From: an uncultured Collinsella sp.
GTDB lineage: Bacteria; Actinomycetota; Coriobacteriia; Coriobacteriales; Coriobacteriaceae
Assembly: GCA_900552755.1 (NCBI GenBank)
Contig: USAY01000021.1
Span: 1-21,610 of the forward strand
Length of the DNA stretch: 21,610 nucleotides
Direction: 5' to 3'
Part shown: in pieces, positions 14,332 to 21,609 of the stretch
Position numbering within the stretch: the stretch's first letter is position 1
How the letters are laid out: each line of letters opens with the position of its first letter
Notes under the pieces: generated by a model
Databases searched by the model: none
The model's input: the letters and a program-made list of their open reading frames with translations, nothing else
Told to the model about the DNA's origin: nothing
Program-made: the position numbers and the translations under genes

Positions 14332-14337
14332 TACAAT
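14332..14337 (+). promoter_or_regulatory. Probable -10 element of glmS
   Basis: TACAAT matches the -10 consensus at 5 of 6 positions and is flanked by GAGTA and TACTC (14329-14341), a small inverted repeat. The -35 is poor (ATATCA at 14309-14314 with 17-base spacing), compatible with a regulated promoter. The leader would be about 70 bases. Confidence 0.45.
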
Positions 14338-14411
14338 ACTCGAACGTTGTACGTCTCAGCGCCCTTTGTGCGTGGACGTCTTGCAGTCACGCGAACGAAG
14401 GGATTTATCTT

Positions 14412-16259
14412 ATGTGCGGAATCGTCGGCTACACCGGCTCTGATATTGCAAAGAACATCCTGGTCACGGGCCTCAAGCGTATGGAGTATCGCGGCTATGA
14501 CTCCTCGGGCGTCGCGCTCGAGGTGGGCGAGGGCGCCGCGGCGCATCTCGACGTCATCCGCCGCGTGGGCAAGGTCGCGGGCTTGGAGAGTGAGCTTTCC
14601 AACATCGACAGCGACGCTACCTGCGGTATCGGCCACACCCGTTGGGCCACCCACGGCAAGCCCTCCGTCGTTAACGCTCACCCCCACACCAGCTGCGACG
14701 GTCGTATCGCCATCGTCCACAACGGCATCATCGAGAACTTCGCCGAGCTGCGCGAAGAGCTGGAGGGTCGCGGCCACCACTTTAAGAGCGAGACCGATAC
14801 CGAGGTCTTCGCGCATCTGATCGAAGAGGCTTATGCCGAGACGCACGACCTGATGGCCTCCGTGCGCGAGGCGTGCACCCACGTGGTCGGTGCCTATGGT
14901 CTGGCCGCCGTGTGCGCTGACGAGCTCGGCGTGATCGCCGTGGCCCGCAAGGATTCCCCGATCGTGGTCGGCGCGGGCGAGACCGGCTCCTATGTTGCTT
15001 CCGATGTCATCGCGCTTATCGACGCCACCCGCGATGTCGTGGTGCTCGAGGACGGTCAGTTTGCCAAGCTCACGCCCGCAGGCGTCGAGTACACCGACGA
15101 GGCCGGCAACGTTATCGAGCCCAAGGTCACCCACATCGACTGGGACCTGGACATGGCAGAAAAGGGCGGTTATCCCGACTTTATGCTCAAGGAAATCCAC
15201 GAGCAACCGCGCGTCGTGCGCGACACACTGGTCGGTCGTATGACGCCGGCCGGCGAGCTCGACATCGACGAGCTGGGCCTTTCGCTCGAGGAGCTCAACG
15301 ACATCGACCGCGTCTACGTGATCGCTTGCGGCACCAGCTATCATGCTGGCCTCATTGCCAAGAATCTCATTGAGGGCTGGGCTCGCATTCCCACCGAGGT
15401 GGAGGCGGCCAGCGAGTTCCGTTATCGCAACCCCATCATTACGCCGACGACGCTTGTCGTTGCCGTGTCCCAGTCGGGCGAGACGGCCGATACCCTTGCC
15501 GCCATTCGCGACGCGCGCATCAAGGGTGCCAAGGTCTTCGGCATCACCAACGTGGTGGGCAGCCCCGTGGCGCGTGAGAGCGACGGCGTCATCTACACCA
15601 AGGCCAACAAAGAGATCGCGGTCGCCTCGACCAAGAGCTTCATCGGCCAGGTCGTGAGCCTCACGCTGCTGGCTTTGCTACTGGCGCAGGTCAAGTACCG
15701 CTTGACCACCAAGCAGGCGCGCATGCTGTTCCGCGAGCTTTCCGATACGGCCGAGCAGATCCAGTGGATTTTGGATACCCAGACCGAGGCCGTTCATGAG
15801 GCTGCCCTGCTGTGCAAGGACGCGCAGTCGGCGCTGTTCGTGGGCCGTGGCATGGGTGCCGCTATTTCCTACGAGGGTGCGCTCAAGCTCAAGGAAGTCA
15901 GCTACCTGCACGCCGAGGCATATGCCGCCGGTGAGATGAAGCATGGCCCCATTGCCCTGATCGACCCGGGCTTCCCTGTCATCGCTGTGGCCACCAAGAG
16001 TGCCACCTACGACAAGACCGTGTCGAACCTTATGGAGTGCAAGGCGCGCGGCGCCAAGGTCATCGTCGTTGCCACCGAGAGCGACGAGGAGATCAACAAG
16101 ATTGCCGACTGCATCATCCGCGTGCCGGCAGTCCGCGACGTGTTCAGCCCCATCACGGCGAGTGTCCCGCTGCAGCTGCTCGCCCGCGAGGTCGCCATCC
16201 TGCGCGGCTGCGACGTCGACCAGCCCCGAAACCTCGCCAAGAGCGTCACGGTAGAGTAG
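14412..16259 (+). CDS. glmS: Glutamine--fructose-6-phosphate aminotransferase (isomerizing)
   Basis: This 615-residue enzyme makes glucosamine-6-phosphate from fructose-6-phosphate and glutamine, the first step of UDP-GlcNAc and peptidoglycan precursor synthesis. It starts MCGIVGYTG with the nucleophile Cys2 of the class II glutamine amidotransferase domain (to about 225, with GIGHTRWATHG and HNGIIENF). Two SIS sugar-isomerase domains follow, with CGTSYHAG, SQSGETADT, the block from SYLHAEAYAAGEMKHG to PIALID, and the conserved C-terminal tail NLAKSVTVE. Length is normal. The ribosome binding site is modest (GAAGGGA, about 9 bases upstream). The first codon is fixed by the catalytic Cys2. I see no glmS ribozyme-like leader. 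Confidence 0.97.
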   Translation: MCGIVGYTGSDIAKNILVTGLKRMEYRGYDSSGVALEVGEGAAAHLDVIRRVGKVAGLESELSNIDSDATCGIGHTRWATHGKPSVVNAHPHTSCDGRIAIVHNGIIENFAELREELEGRGHHFKSETDTEVFAHLIEEAYAETHDLMASVREACTHVVGAYGLAAVCADELGVIAVARKDSPIVVGAGETGSYVASDVIALIDATRDVVVLEDGQFAKLTPAGVEYTDEAGNVIEPKVTHIDWDLDMAEKGGYPDFMLKEIHEQPRVVRDTLVGRMTPAGELDIDELGLSLEELNDIDRVYVIACGTSYHAGLIAKNLIEGWARIPTEVEAASEFRYRNPIITPTTLVVAVSQSGETADTLAAIRDARIKGAKVFGITNVVGSPVARESDGVIYTKANKEIAVASTKSFIGQVVSLTLLALLLAQVKYRLTTKQARMLFRELSDTAEQIQWILDTQTEAVHEAALLCKDAQSALFVGRGMGAAISYEGALKLKEVSYLHAEAYAAGEMKHGPIALIDPGFPVIAVATKSATYDKTVSNLMECKARGAKVIVVATESDEEINKIADCIIRVPAVRDVFSPITASVPLQLLAREVAILRGCDVDQPRNLAKSVTVE

Positions 16260-16282
16260 TTGGTTCCGCCGTTCTAGCGACT

Positions 16283-16322
16283 AAGGCCCGGCTCCGCATC
16301 AAGACGGAGCCGAGCCTTTTTT
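16283..16322 (+). terminator. Rho-independent terminator of glmS
   Basis: CGGCTCCG (16289-16296) pairs with CGGAGCCG (16305-16312) and, after one mismatch, AAGGC pairs with GCCTT. A run of six T (16317-16322) follows. It lies 24 bases after the glmS stop. Confidence 0.9.
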
Positions 16323-16330
16323 ACATTTGA

Positions 16331-16375
16331 CCAGATAAAACCTGCCAAAATGAATCTGTCCCTTTTTGGCAGGTT
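16331..16375 (+). repeat. Dispersed palindromic repeat, copy 3
   Basis: This copy has the most perfect stem: AACCTGCCAAAA (16339-16350) and TTTTGGCAGGTT (16364-16375), 12 bp with a 13-base loop. Its last bases form part of the stop codon of the GntR-type gene on the minus strand, so it may also act as that gene's 3' hairpin. Confidence 0.85.
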
Positions 16376-17075
16376 AGCGGAGCTTGCTGGTCTCGAAGTA
16401 CTCGGGGAACTGGTCCAGAACCTCGGTTTGGTTGCGGAACATCATGTGCAGGTGCTTGCTGACCAAAAAGCTCGCTTCGATGGGGTCGCGACCGGCGATA
16501 GCGCGGCGAATCTGCTTGTGCTCGTTCACGATGTCCTGATTGTCGAGAACCTGCGTGGCAGCGCGCAGCCAGCGAAAGCGCTCAAGGTCGGCATTGGTCT
16601 CTTCGAGCCACGACCACACGGTGCTGCGACATGCGATGCTAAAAATCATGTGATGCATGAGGTTGTCGCTCAAAAAGAAGCCGATGCGATCCTCCTCGGC
16701 CATGGCCTTTTCCTGCAGCACGATGGCGCGGTCGAGCTGCTCGATGCCGGCCGACGTGGCGCGCGCACAGCACTCCACAATCACCTGCTTTTCCAGATGC
16801 TCGCGGATGTAACAGGCACTCTCGGCAAGGGTGAGGTTGATGGGCGAGACGTAGGTGCCGCTCTGGGGCACGGTGCGCACCAGGCCTTCCTGCGCCAAGC
16901 GAACCAAAGCCTCGCGCACGGGCGTGCGACCCATGTCCAGGTCATCGCAAAGCTGCTTGACGCCCAGCTTTTCGCCCGGCTTGTAGTCCAGGTAGACGAT
17001 TTTGCGCCGAATGGTGTGGTAGGACTGGTCCTGTAGGCTCGTTTCCTGCTCGCCGACGTGCATCGATTCTTCCAT
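16374..17075 (-). CDS. GntR-family transcriptional regulator with FCD domain
   Basis: This 233-residue regulator has an N-terminal winged helix (about 17-80) containing KLGVKQLCDDLDMGRTPVREALVRLAQEGLV. A C-terminal helical FCD ligand domain follows, whose metal ligands appear to be D137, H141, H186 and H208. FCD regulators usually sense small organic acids through a bound metal. I chose the ATG at 17075 because GAGGCG lies just upstream. An in-frame ATG at 17105 would add ten residues and has no Shine-Dalgarno, although a CATAAT sits 13 bases before it, so a near-leaderless start there is possible. The gene diverges from the YeiH-type transporter, its likely target. Its stop codon overlaps repeat copy 3. 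Confidence 0.88.
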   Translation of the reverse strand: MEESMHVGEQETSLQDQSYHTIRRKIVYLDYKPGEKLGVKQLCDDLDMGRTPVREALVRLAQEGLVRTVPQSGTYVSPINLTLAESACYIREHLEKQVIVECCARATSAGIEQLDRAIVLQEKAMAEEDRIGFFLSDNLMHHMIFSIACRSTVWSWLEETNADLERFRWLRAATQVLDNQDIVNEHKQIRRAIAGRDPIEASFLVSKHLHMMFRNQTEVLDQFPEYFETSKLR

Positions 17076-17118
17076 AGCGCCTCGCACCTGTTCTATCAAA
17101 CTCATATGTCAGTTGTTA

Positions 17119-17189
17119 ATTATGCCGCGAATCAGCTCTCCGCGGTGGGTAATTCGGCTGTTGCCTGAGAACTATCGCGGCATCTTAGT
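17119..17189. promoter_or_regulatory. Divergent promoters and inverted-repeat operator pair, GntR gene and YeiH-type gene
   Basis: ATGCCGCGA (17122-17130) and TCGCGGCAT (17175-17183) are perfect 9-bp inverted copies 44 bases apart. The left copy overlaps a minus-strand CATAAT (17119-17124). The right copy lies between TTGCCT (17161-17166) and a weak CTTAGT (17184-17189) on the plus strand. One regulator could therefore cover both promoters. Confidence 0.45.
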
Positions 17190-17268
17190 CTGTGTTTGCG
17201 CAAGGCTGTGCTCAATGTTGCCGTATCATAAGCCGTCGCAAACGTGAAATAGAAAGAAGGAATCCCAT

Positions 17269-18303
17269 ATGCAACTGGCAAATATCGTACGCGAGCGCTG
17301 GAAAGGCGTCTTGTTCTGCCTGATCATCGCCATTCCCGCGACGTTGCTCGGCAAACAGGTTGAGGTGGTCGGCGGTCCGGTATTCGCCATCCTCTTTGGC
17401 ATGGTCCTGGCGCTCGTCTTTCCCAAGAATCGTCGCGAACAGCTCGCCGCCGGCGTCACCTATACGTCCAAAAAAGTCTTGCAGTACGCGGTTATCCTGC
17501 TTGGCTTTGGCATGAACCTCTCCCAGATTCTGTCCAAGGGCGCCCAGTCGCTGCCGATTATCGTGGCGACAATCTCGACCTCGCTTGTCATCGCCTTTGT
17601 GCTCTGCCGCGTTATGAACGTGCCGGGCAAGATCGCGACGCTTGTGGGTGTGGGTTCGTCGATTTGCGGCGGTTCTGCCATCGCTGCGACCGCACCCGTC
17701 ATCGATGCCGACGATCGCGAGATTGCCCAGGCTATTTCGGTCATCTTCCTGTTTAACGTTATCGCGGCGCTCGTGTTTCCGACGCTCGGCGGCATGCTCG
17801 GGCTGACCAACGAGGGCTTTGGCCTGTTTGCCGGTACCGCCATCAACGACACCTCGTCCGTAACGGCTGCGGCGAGCGCCTGGGACAGCATGCACCCCGG
17901 CGCCAATGTGCTCGAGAGCGCCACAGTGGTCAAGCTCACCAGGACGCTGGCCATTATTCCCATCACGTTGGTTCTCGCATGCTGGCAGATGCATCTGGCG
18001 CGCAAGGCCGGCGGTGACGCCAAAAGCACGTTCTCGCTTAAACGCGCGTTTCCCATGTTCGTGCTGTTCTTTGTGCTGGCGAGCGTGATCACCACGGTGC
18101 TTCAGCTTCCCGCGTCCTTTACGGCGCCCATCAAGGAGCTGTCGAAATTCTTTATTGTGATGGCCATGGCGGCTATTGGCTTTAATACCGATATCGTCGA
18201 GCTGGTCAAAAAGGGCGGCAAGCCCATCGCATTGGGCTTTTGCTGCTGGATTGGCATTGCGTGCATGAGTTTGGGAATGCAACACGTACTGGGAATCTGG
18301 TAG
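17269..18303 (+). CDS. YeiH/UPF0324-family putative anion exporter
   Basis: This 344-residue integral membrane protein has about ten hydrophobic helices. It carries the YeiH-family signatures LLGFGMNLSQIL, GVGSSICGGSAIAATAPVI and FAGTAINDTSSVTAAAS. The family is annotated as putative sulfate exporters, but substrates are poorly proven. AGAAGGAA about 7 bases upstream supports the ATG at 17269. In enterobacteria yeiH lies next to a LysR regulator; here the divergent partner is a GntR/FCD regulator, hinting at control by an organic acid. No clear terminator follows the stop; a paired RNA region begins at 18356. Confidence 0.88.
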   Translation: MQLANIVRERWKGVLFCLIIAIPATLLGKQVEVVGGPVFAILFGMVLALVFPKNRREQLAAGVTYTSKKVLQYAVILLGFGMNLSQILSKGAQSLPIIVATISTSLVIAFVLCRVMNVPGKIATLVGVGSSICGGSAIAATAPVIDADDREIAQAISVIFLFNVIAALVFPTLGGMLGLTNEGFGLFAGTAINDTSSVTAAASAWDSMHPGANVLESATVVKLTRTLAIIPITLVLACWQMHLARKAGGDAKSTFSLKRAFPMFVLFFVLASVITTVLQLPASFTAPIKELSKFFIVMAMAAIGFNTDIVELVKKGGKPIALGFCCWIGIACMSLGMQHVLGIW

Positions 18304-18355
18304 AGAAGTAGCTTGTTTGCGTGCTGGTTGCTGGTGAGCGCATTCTCACGGTGGA

Positions 18356-18487
18356 GCGATAGGAGCTCTTGCGGGTATGGCTTGTCCGCAGGTTTATAAG
18401 TCCCGAAGAGCTCTTATCGCCCCGCCAGGATGGCGATGCGGGGCAACACCTATACTCGCAGGACGGCGCTTTCTGCCCTATAGTGTT
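18356..18487 (+). other. Highly paired RNA-like region upstream of the Fis-type regulator
   Basis: Stem 1 pairs 18356-18375 with 18402-18420 (19 pairs, one bulged G at 18371, one G-U). Stem 2 pairs GCCCCGC (18419-18425) with GCGGGGC (18438-18444). ATCGCC (18416-18421), part of stem 1, can instead pair with GGCGAT (18432-18437). Stem 3 pairs AACAC-TATA (18445-18454, one bulged C) with TATAGTGTT (18479-18487). No T-run follows. It could be the 3' end of the YeiH message, a leader of the next gene, or a small RNA. Confidence 0.5.
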
Positions 18488-18569
18488 TGGTGAGCAATAT
18501 CGTTCAATTTTGAAACACTCGGTCGTGCGACCGTCGGCGGCTGCATGTCGCCGCGGACAGGGGCAAATC

Positions 18570-19787
18570 ATGGATAGCGATGCCAAGCTGAACATCTTGA
18601 CCGAGGCCCTGGCTGCTGCCGGGGCCTCGGCATTGGCAATCGATGCGCGTGGGGACGTCGCGATCTCGACCATGAATGACGCGGCGCTTGAGCGGGATGT
18701 GGCGGCTTTTGTAGCTGAGCGCCTCGACCGTATAGGAGACGGCGCGCGTCTGGTTATGGGGCGTGCGGGTGCGCGCCTGAGCCTGACCGTTCGCCCCACC
18801 GACAAAGAGGGCGGGGGGCTTTGGGTCGTCGTGGTCCGCGAGGTGCGCGGTGCCGCGGCGCATGCGGGCATCGAGTGGCTCAACGCCGACGAAGTTGAGG
18901 CCCGCTACGAATCGAGCGCGTACGGCATCGTTGAGGGGGCGGCCTCGGTGGCTGCGCCGGTTGCAGAGAGTTACGCGCGCGGTGTGCCTCTTATGCTCGA
19001 GGGCGAGCTGGGAGCGGGTCAGGTCGAGATCGCCAAGCGCCTCTATCTGGACGGTCCTTTTGCCGATCAGCCCTTTGTTTCCGTTGCGCTCGATGAGCTC
19101 ACCGAGCGCGGTTGGCGCCATGTACTCAAAAGCGTCGAATCGCCGTTGTTCCAAATGGGGCTGACCCTTTGCATTGAGGGCTGGAACGCGGTTGGCCCCC
19201 AGCGCCTCCGCGAGCTGGTCTCCACGATGACCGACACCGCGTTGGCGACGCGCTGCCATGTGGTGCTGACGGCGAATGACATGCCGGGCGGCGGCGAAAG
19301 TGATCAAGCCGCTTTTGTGACCGAGCGCTTCGCCTGTGCGGTGAGCGTGGCGCCGGCAATCGCCGAGCAGGGAGCCGCGTCGAAGAAGGTTGCGCGCTAT
19401 TTGGAATATCTCGCTGACGCATTTGGGACGTCAGCGCCCACGCTGTCTGCCGCGGCGGCGAAGACGCTCGATGCTTACCGCTGGCCGCGCAATTATCTGC
19501 AGCTCCGCGAGGTCTCGGAACGACTGTATATATTGGTGGGGACGGGCACGGTGGACCGCGCTGTGGCGGAGGAAGTGCTCGCCCAAGAGGACGTGATTAA
19601 GACCGCAACCTTTGGCGCCCCGACGCTTGAAAGTGACCTGTATATCCTGCGACCGCTGGCCGATACCGAGCGAGATATCGCGCATCTGGTTGTAGACCAT
19701 CTCCACGGCAACCGAACCCGTGCGGCGGAGGTGCTGGGCATAAGCCGTACAACGCTGTGGCGCTTGCTGAAGGACGATGACCGTTGA
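18570..19787 (+). CDS. Fis-type regulator with a degenerate AAA+ (NtrC-like) domain
   Basis: This 405-residue protein ends in a Fis-type helix-turn-helix, HGNRTRAAEVLGISRTTLWRLLKDD (379-403). The middle (about 130-320) aligns by pattern with sigma-54 activator AAA+ modules, but the catalytic motifs are gone. The Walker A GESGTGKE reads GELGAGQV (Lys replaced by Gln151), Walker B LFLDE reads LCIEG, and there is no GAFTGA loop. YRWPRNYLQLREV (303-315) matches the family YPWPGNVRELRNV. The first 100 residues resemble no domain I can name. It probably binds DNA without ATP hydrolysis or sigma-54 remodelling. AGGGG sits about 6 bases before the ATG at 18570; the frame is open upstream to 18369, through the paired region. 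The next gene starts 84 bases downstream. Confidence 0.75.
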   Translation: MDSDAKLNILTEALAAAGASALAIDARGDVAISTMNDAALERDVAAFVAERLDRIGDGARLVMGRAGARLSLTVRPTDKEGGGLWVVVVREVRGAAAHAGIEWLNADEVEARYESSAYGIVEGAASVAAPVAESYARGVPLMLEGELGAGQVEIAKRLYLDGPFADQPFVSVALDELTERGWRHVLKSVESPLFQMGLTLCIEGWNAVGPQRLRELVSTMTDTALATRCHVVLTANDMPGGGESDQAAFVTERFACAVSVAPAIAEQGAASKKVARYLEYLADAFGTSAPTLSAAAAKTLDAYRWPRNYLQLREVSERLYILVGTGTVDRAVAEEVLAQEDVIKTATFGAPTLESDLYILRPLADTERDIAHLVVDHLHGNRTRAAEVLGISRTTLWRLLKDDDR

Positions 19788-19871
19788 GCGAGGCGCCCGT
19801 GACCGCACGCGACGCGTGTGCTACAGTCCAAAGCGTTATTGTTTCGATTTGGTTACGGCGTGCGAGGGCAT

Positions 19872-20447
19872 ATGGCTGAGACTTCAAAACCGAGCCGCAG
19901 AAGGCGGAGTGCCGCGCCGGTCAACCGACGCACAACATCGGTGACGTGGGGCAAACACGCCTCGGGGTTTGATGGCTCGTTCAAGCGCACTAAATACGGC
20001 TATCCTTCGGCAAGCGCCCGCTTGGCAATGCAGGCAGAGTCCTCGCTGTGGGGCCGCAAACGCGTGGTGGGCTCAAAGCTCAAGCACGACGGAACGCTCG
20101 GCTACATCAGCCGCGGGGCGGCTCGCCGCAGCGGGCTCAATCCCGCCGGCTGGCATCGCTACGTGTCGATCGTGGCCGCCGTTGCAGTGATCGTCATCGC
20201 GCTCGCTGCGCTCGGATATGCCGGCGGTGGCGCCAACTTGGACGCAATGTTTAAATCGCCCGAGCTCGCGCATGTAGGTACAGAAGTTGTCGAGGGCGCT
20301 CAGGCCCAGACGAGCGTCGCGCCCCAGCGCGGTATCGTTGCGGCGGCCTCCACCATCGCCGATGTGCAAAAGGACGAAGACAAGCAAGGCGACGACGCCG
20401 AAACGACCCAGACAAGCGAAGCGACGACAACTCAAATATCAACATAG
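19872..20447 (+). CDS. Uncharacterised single-pass membrane protein
   Basis: I do not recognise this 191-residue protein. Its first 95 residues are strongly basic (RRRR near 9-12, many Lys/Arg) and contain short ordered-looking segments such as WGRKRVVGSKLKHDGTLGYISRGAARRSG. One transmembrane helix follows (about 97-118, rich in Ala/Val/Ile). The 70-residue tail is acidic and Gln/Thr-rich, typical of a disordered extracytoplasmic segment. By the positive-inside rule the basic part should be cytoplasmic. GAGGG precedes the ATG at 19872; the in-frame extension to 19818 has no support. It follows the Fis-type regulator in the same direction and may be co-transcribed. Nucleic-acid or envelope binding by the basic part is speculation. 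Confidence 0.7.
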   Translation: MAETSKPSRRRRSAAPVNRRTTSVTWGKHASGFDGSFKRTKYGYPSASARLAMQAESSLWGRKRVVGSKLKHDGTLGYISRGAARRSGLNPAGWHRYVSIVAAVAVIVIALAALGYAGGGANLDAMFKSPELAHVGTEVVEGAQAQTSVAPQRGIVAAASTIADVQKDEDKQGDDAETTQTSEATTTQIST

Positions 20448-20449
20448 CT

Positions 20450-20488
20450 TGCCGGCAGAAGGGGACGTTCCTTTTCTGCCGGCAGTTT
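20450..20488. terminator. Bidirectional terminator-like hairpin between convergent genes
   Basis: TGCCGGCAGAA (20450-20460) pairs perfectly with TTCTGCCGGCA (20474-20484); inner GGGGA and TTCC can extend it, and GTTT follows. It separates the membrane-protein gene from the nitroreductase. Confidence 0.7.
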
Positions 20489-20502
20489 GGGACACTCCTG
20501 CG

Positions 20503-21024
20503 CTACCTAACGTACACCACGTTGTCGCGGCGCGGCTTTGCCTCGGGTAGCGTGTCCTCGGCGTAGCCCAAAATGCAGTTACCGACACCGCGCAGGCTGC
20601 CGTCGGCGGGCAGGCCCCAGCTGGCCAACAGCTCCAGGCCCTCGGGCGAGTCAAAGACCTCATGCGCGCGGTGAATCCAGCACGAATCGACACCCAGTGC
20701 ATAGGCGGCGTTGAGCAAGTTGCCCATGGCGAGCGAGCCGTCTTCCAGATGGGTGGGCACGCTGCGGTCAACCAGCACCACCACAACGGTCTTGGCACCG
20801 TAGAAGGGGTCGCTGTTGCTGCCCATGACCTGGGCGTTGAGCTGTGAGAGACGCTCGACGGTCGCGGGGTCGGTGACGGCGACAAATGTCACCGGCTGGC
20901 GGCCCATGCCGCTCGGTGCATATTGGCCGGCTTCGATAATACGTGCAAGCTTTTCAGCCTCGACGGGACGATCGCTGTAGTTGCGGCAGCTGCGACGGTG
21001 AATGAGTGCTTCGATAGTCTCCAT
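20503..21024 (-). CDS. Nitroreductase-family FMN oxidoreductase
   Basis: This 173-residue protein starts METIEALIHRRSCRNYSDRPV, the usual nitroreductase opening with the Arg/Ser phosphate contacts for FMN. It continues with YAPSGMGRQPVTFVAVTDP, LEDGSLAMGNLLNAAYALGVDSCWIH and a C-terminal NCILGYAEDTLPEAKPRR. It should be a small NAD(P)H:FMN-dependent reductase acting on quinones, nitro compounds or similar acceptors; the physiological substrate is unknown. AAGGAG lies 6 bases before the ATG at 21024 on the minus strand; the frame runs open to 21120 without homology. It is convergent with the membrane-protein gene. Confidence 0.92.
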   Translation of the reverse strand: METIEALIHRRSCRNYSDRPVEAEKLARIIEAGQYAPSGMGRQPVTFVAVTDPATVERLSQLNAQVMGSNSDPFYGAKTVVVVLVDRSVPTHLEDGSLAMGNLLNAAYALGVDSCWIHRAHEVFDSPEGLELLASWGLPADGSLRGVGNCILGYAEDTLPEAKPRRDNVVYVR

Positions 21025-21318
21025 GGTGTCTCCTTGCGGTGGCGTTGCAGATGTCCCGTTCATACCCGTCGGGCTCAAACGATAGACGGTCAATTGCCCG
21101 GCCAAAAGGATAGATTCCAATTGGGAAAGTAGGTTTGCATAAAAGTACCTTCAGAATGTGACAAACCAATGGGATGGTTAAACGTTTTATCCCGTCTACC
21201 CTGCGGTTTTTTACCACTTGCCTAAATGACGAACGCATAACCTCTGATAAAGGTTTTACTAAAGGAGTACCAACGTTTATCAATGCGCCGTGGTGGCGCC
21301 GGGCCAGGAGGTAACATC
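21025..21318. other. Divergent intergenic region before the last gene
   Basis: This stretch is visibly less GC-rich than its surroundings. It holds a CCAATTGG palindrome (21117-21124) and AACCT/AGGTT arms (21239-21255). It presumably carries promoters for the nitroreductase and the final gene, but I could not pair convincing -35 and -10 boxes. Confidence 0.4.
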
Positions 21319-21609
21319 ATGTTCCAGGCTGGAGATGTCGTCGAGACCGACTTCGAAGGATTTCTGAAGCTGCTGCGTTCCAAGACGCGCGCTTTCGTGT
21401 CGATCAACGACCACGAGTACTACATCACGCACACCGATGGCTATTGGCGTGTTCAGGATTGCGAGGCCCTCAACGACAAGGGCCACTTTACTGACTGCTC
21501 CGAGCTGGTCAACACGGTCTGCGAGGTCGTCGAGCTGCCGTGGATTGCCGGCAAGAGCCTGCATGACAGCTTCTCGGGCGCTACGGTCTATGAGGCCGTC
21601 GCCGCTTAA
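21319..21609 (+). CDS. Uncharacterised small protein, 96 residues
   Basis: I do not recognise this protein. It is cytoplasmic in character, with no signal or membrane segment, and reads MFQAGDVVETDFEGFLKLL, then SINDHEYYITHTDGYWRVQDCE, a segment rich in aromatic and acidic residues, then SELVNTVCEVVELPWIAG. An excellent AGGAGGT at 21306-21312 supports the ATG at 21319. The TAA ends one base before the window edge, so downstream partners cannot be seen. Codon use looks like that of highly expressed neighbours. The fold may be small alpha/beta, which is a guess. Confidence 0.75.
   Translation: MFQAGDVVETDFEGFLKLLRSKTRAFVSINDHEYYITHTDGYWRVQDCEALNDKGHFTDCSELVNTVCEVVELPWIAGKSLHDSFSGATVYEAVAA

Larger units (their letters stand above)
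14100..14411. promoter_or_regulatory. Divergent region upstream of glmS and the second LacI-type gene
   Basis: This 312-base gap contains repeat copy 2 (14155-14201), a second palindrome (14215-14249), a perfect 10+10 inverted repeat (14277-14302), a near-palindrome CTGGTATATCAG (14304-14315) and a -10 hexamer for glmS (14332-14337). No gene is supportable in it. Confidence 0.7.

Noticed and set aside
14338..14411. glmS ribozyme upstream of glmS
   Set aside because: The leader after the proposed -10 is only about 70 bases and I see no ribozyme core; the notable palindrome lies upstream of the promoter.
14100..15344. N-terminal extension of the second LacI-family gene into the glmS region
   Set aside because: The frame happens to stay open, but a normal helix-turn-helix start with a ribosome binding site lies at 14099, and the extension is antisense to glmS.
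18369..18569. Upstream 67-codon extension of the Fis-type regulator
   Set aside because: It would run through the highly paired region and has no family features; the ATG at 18570 has a better ribosome binding site. It is kept only as an alternative start.
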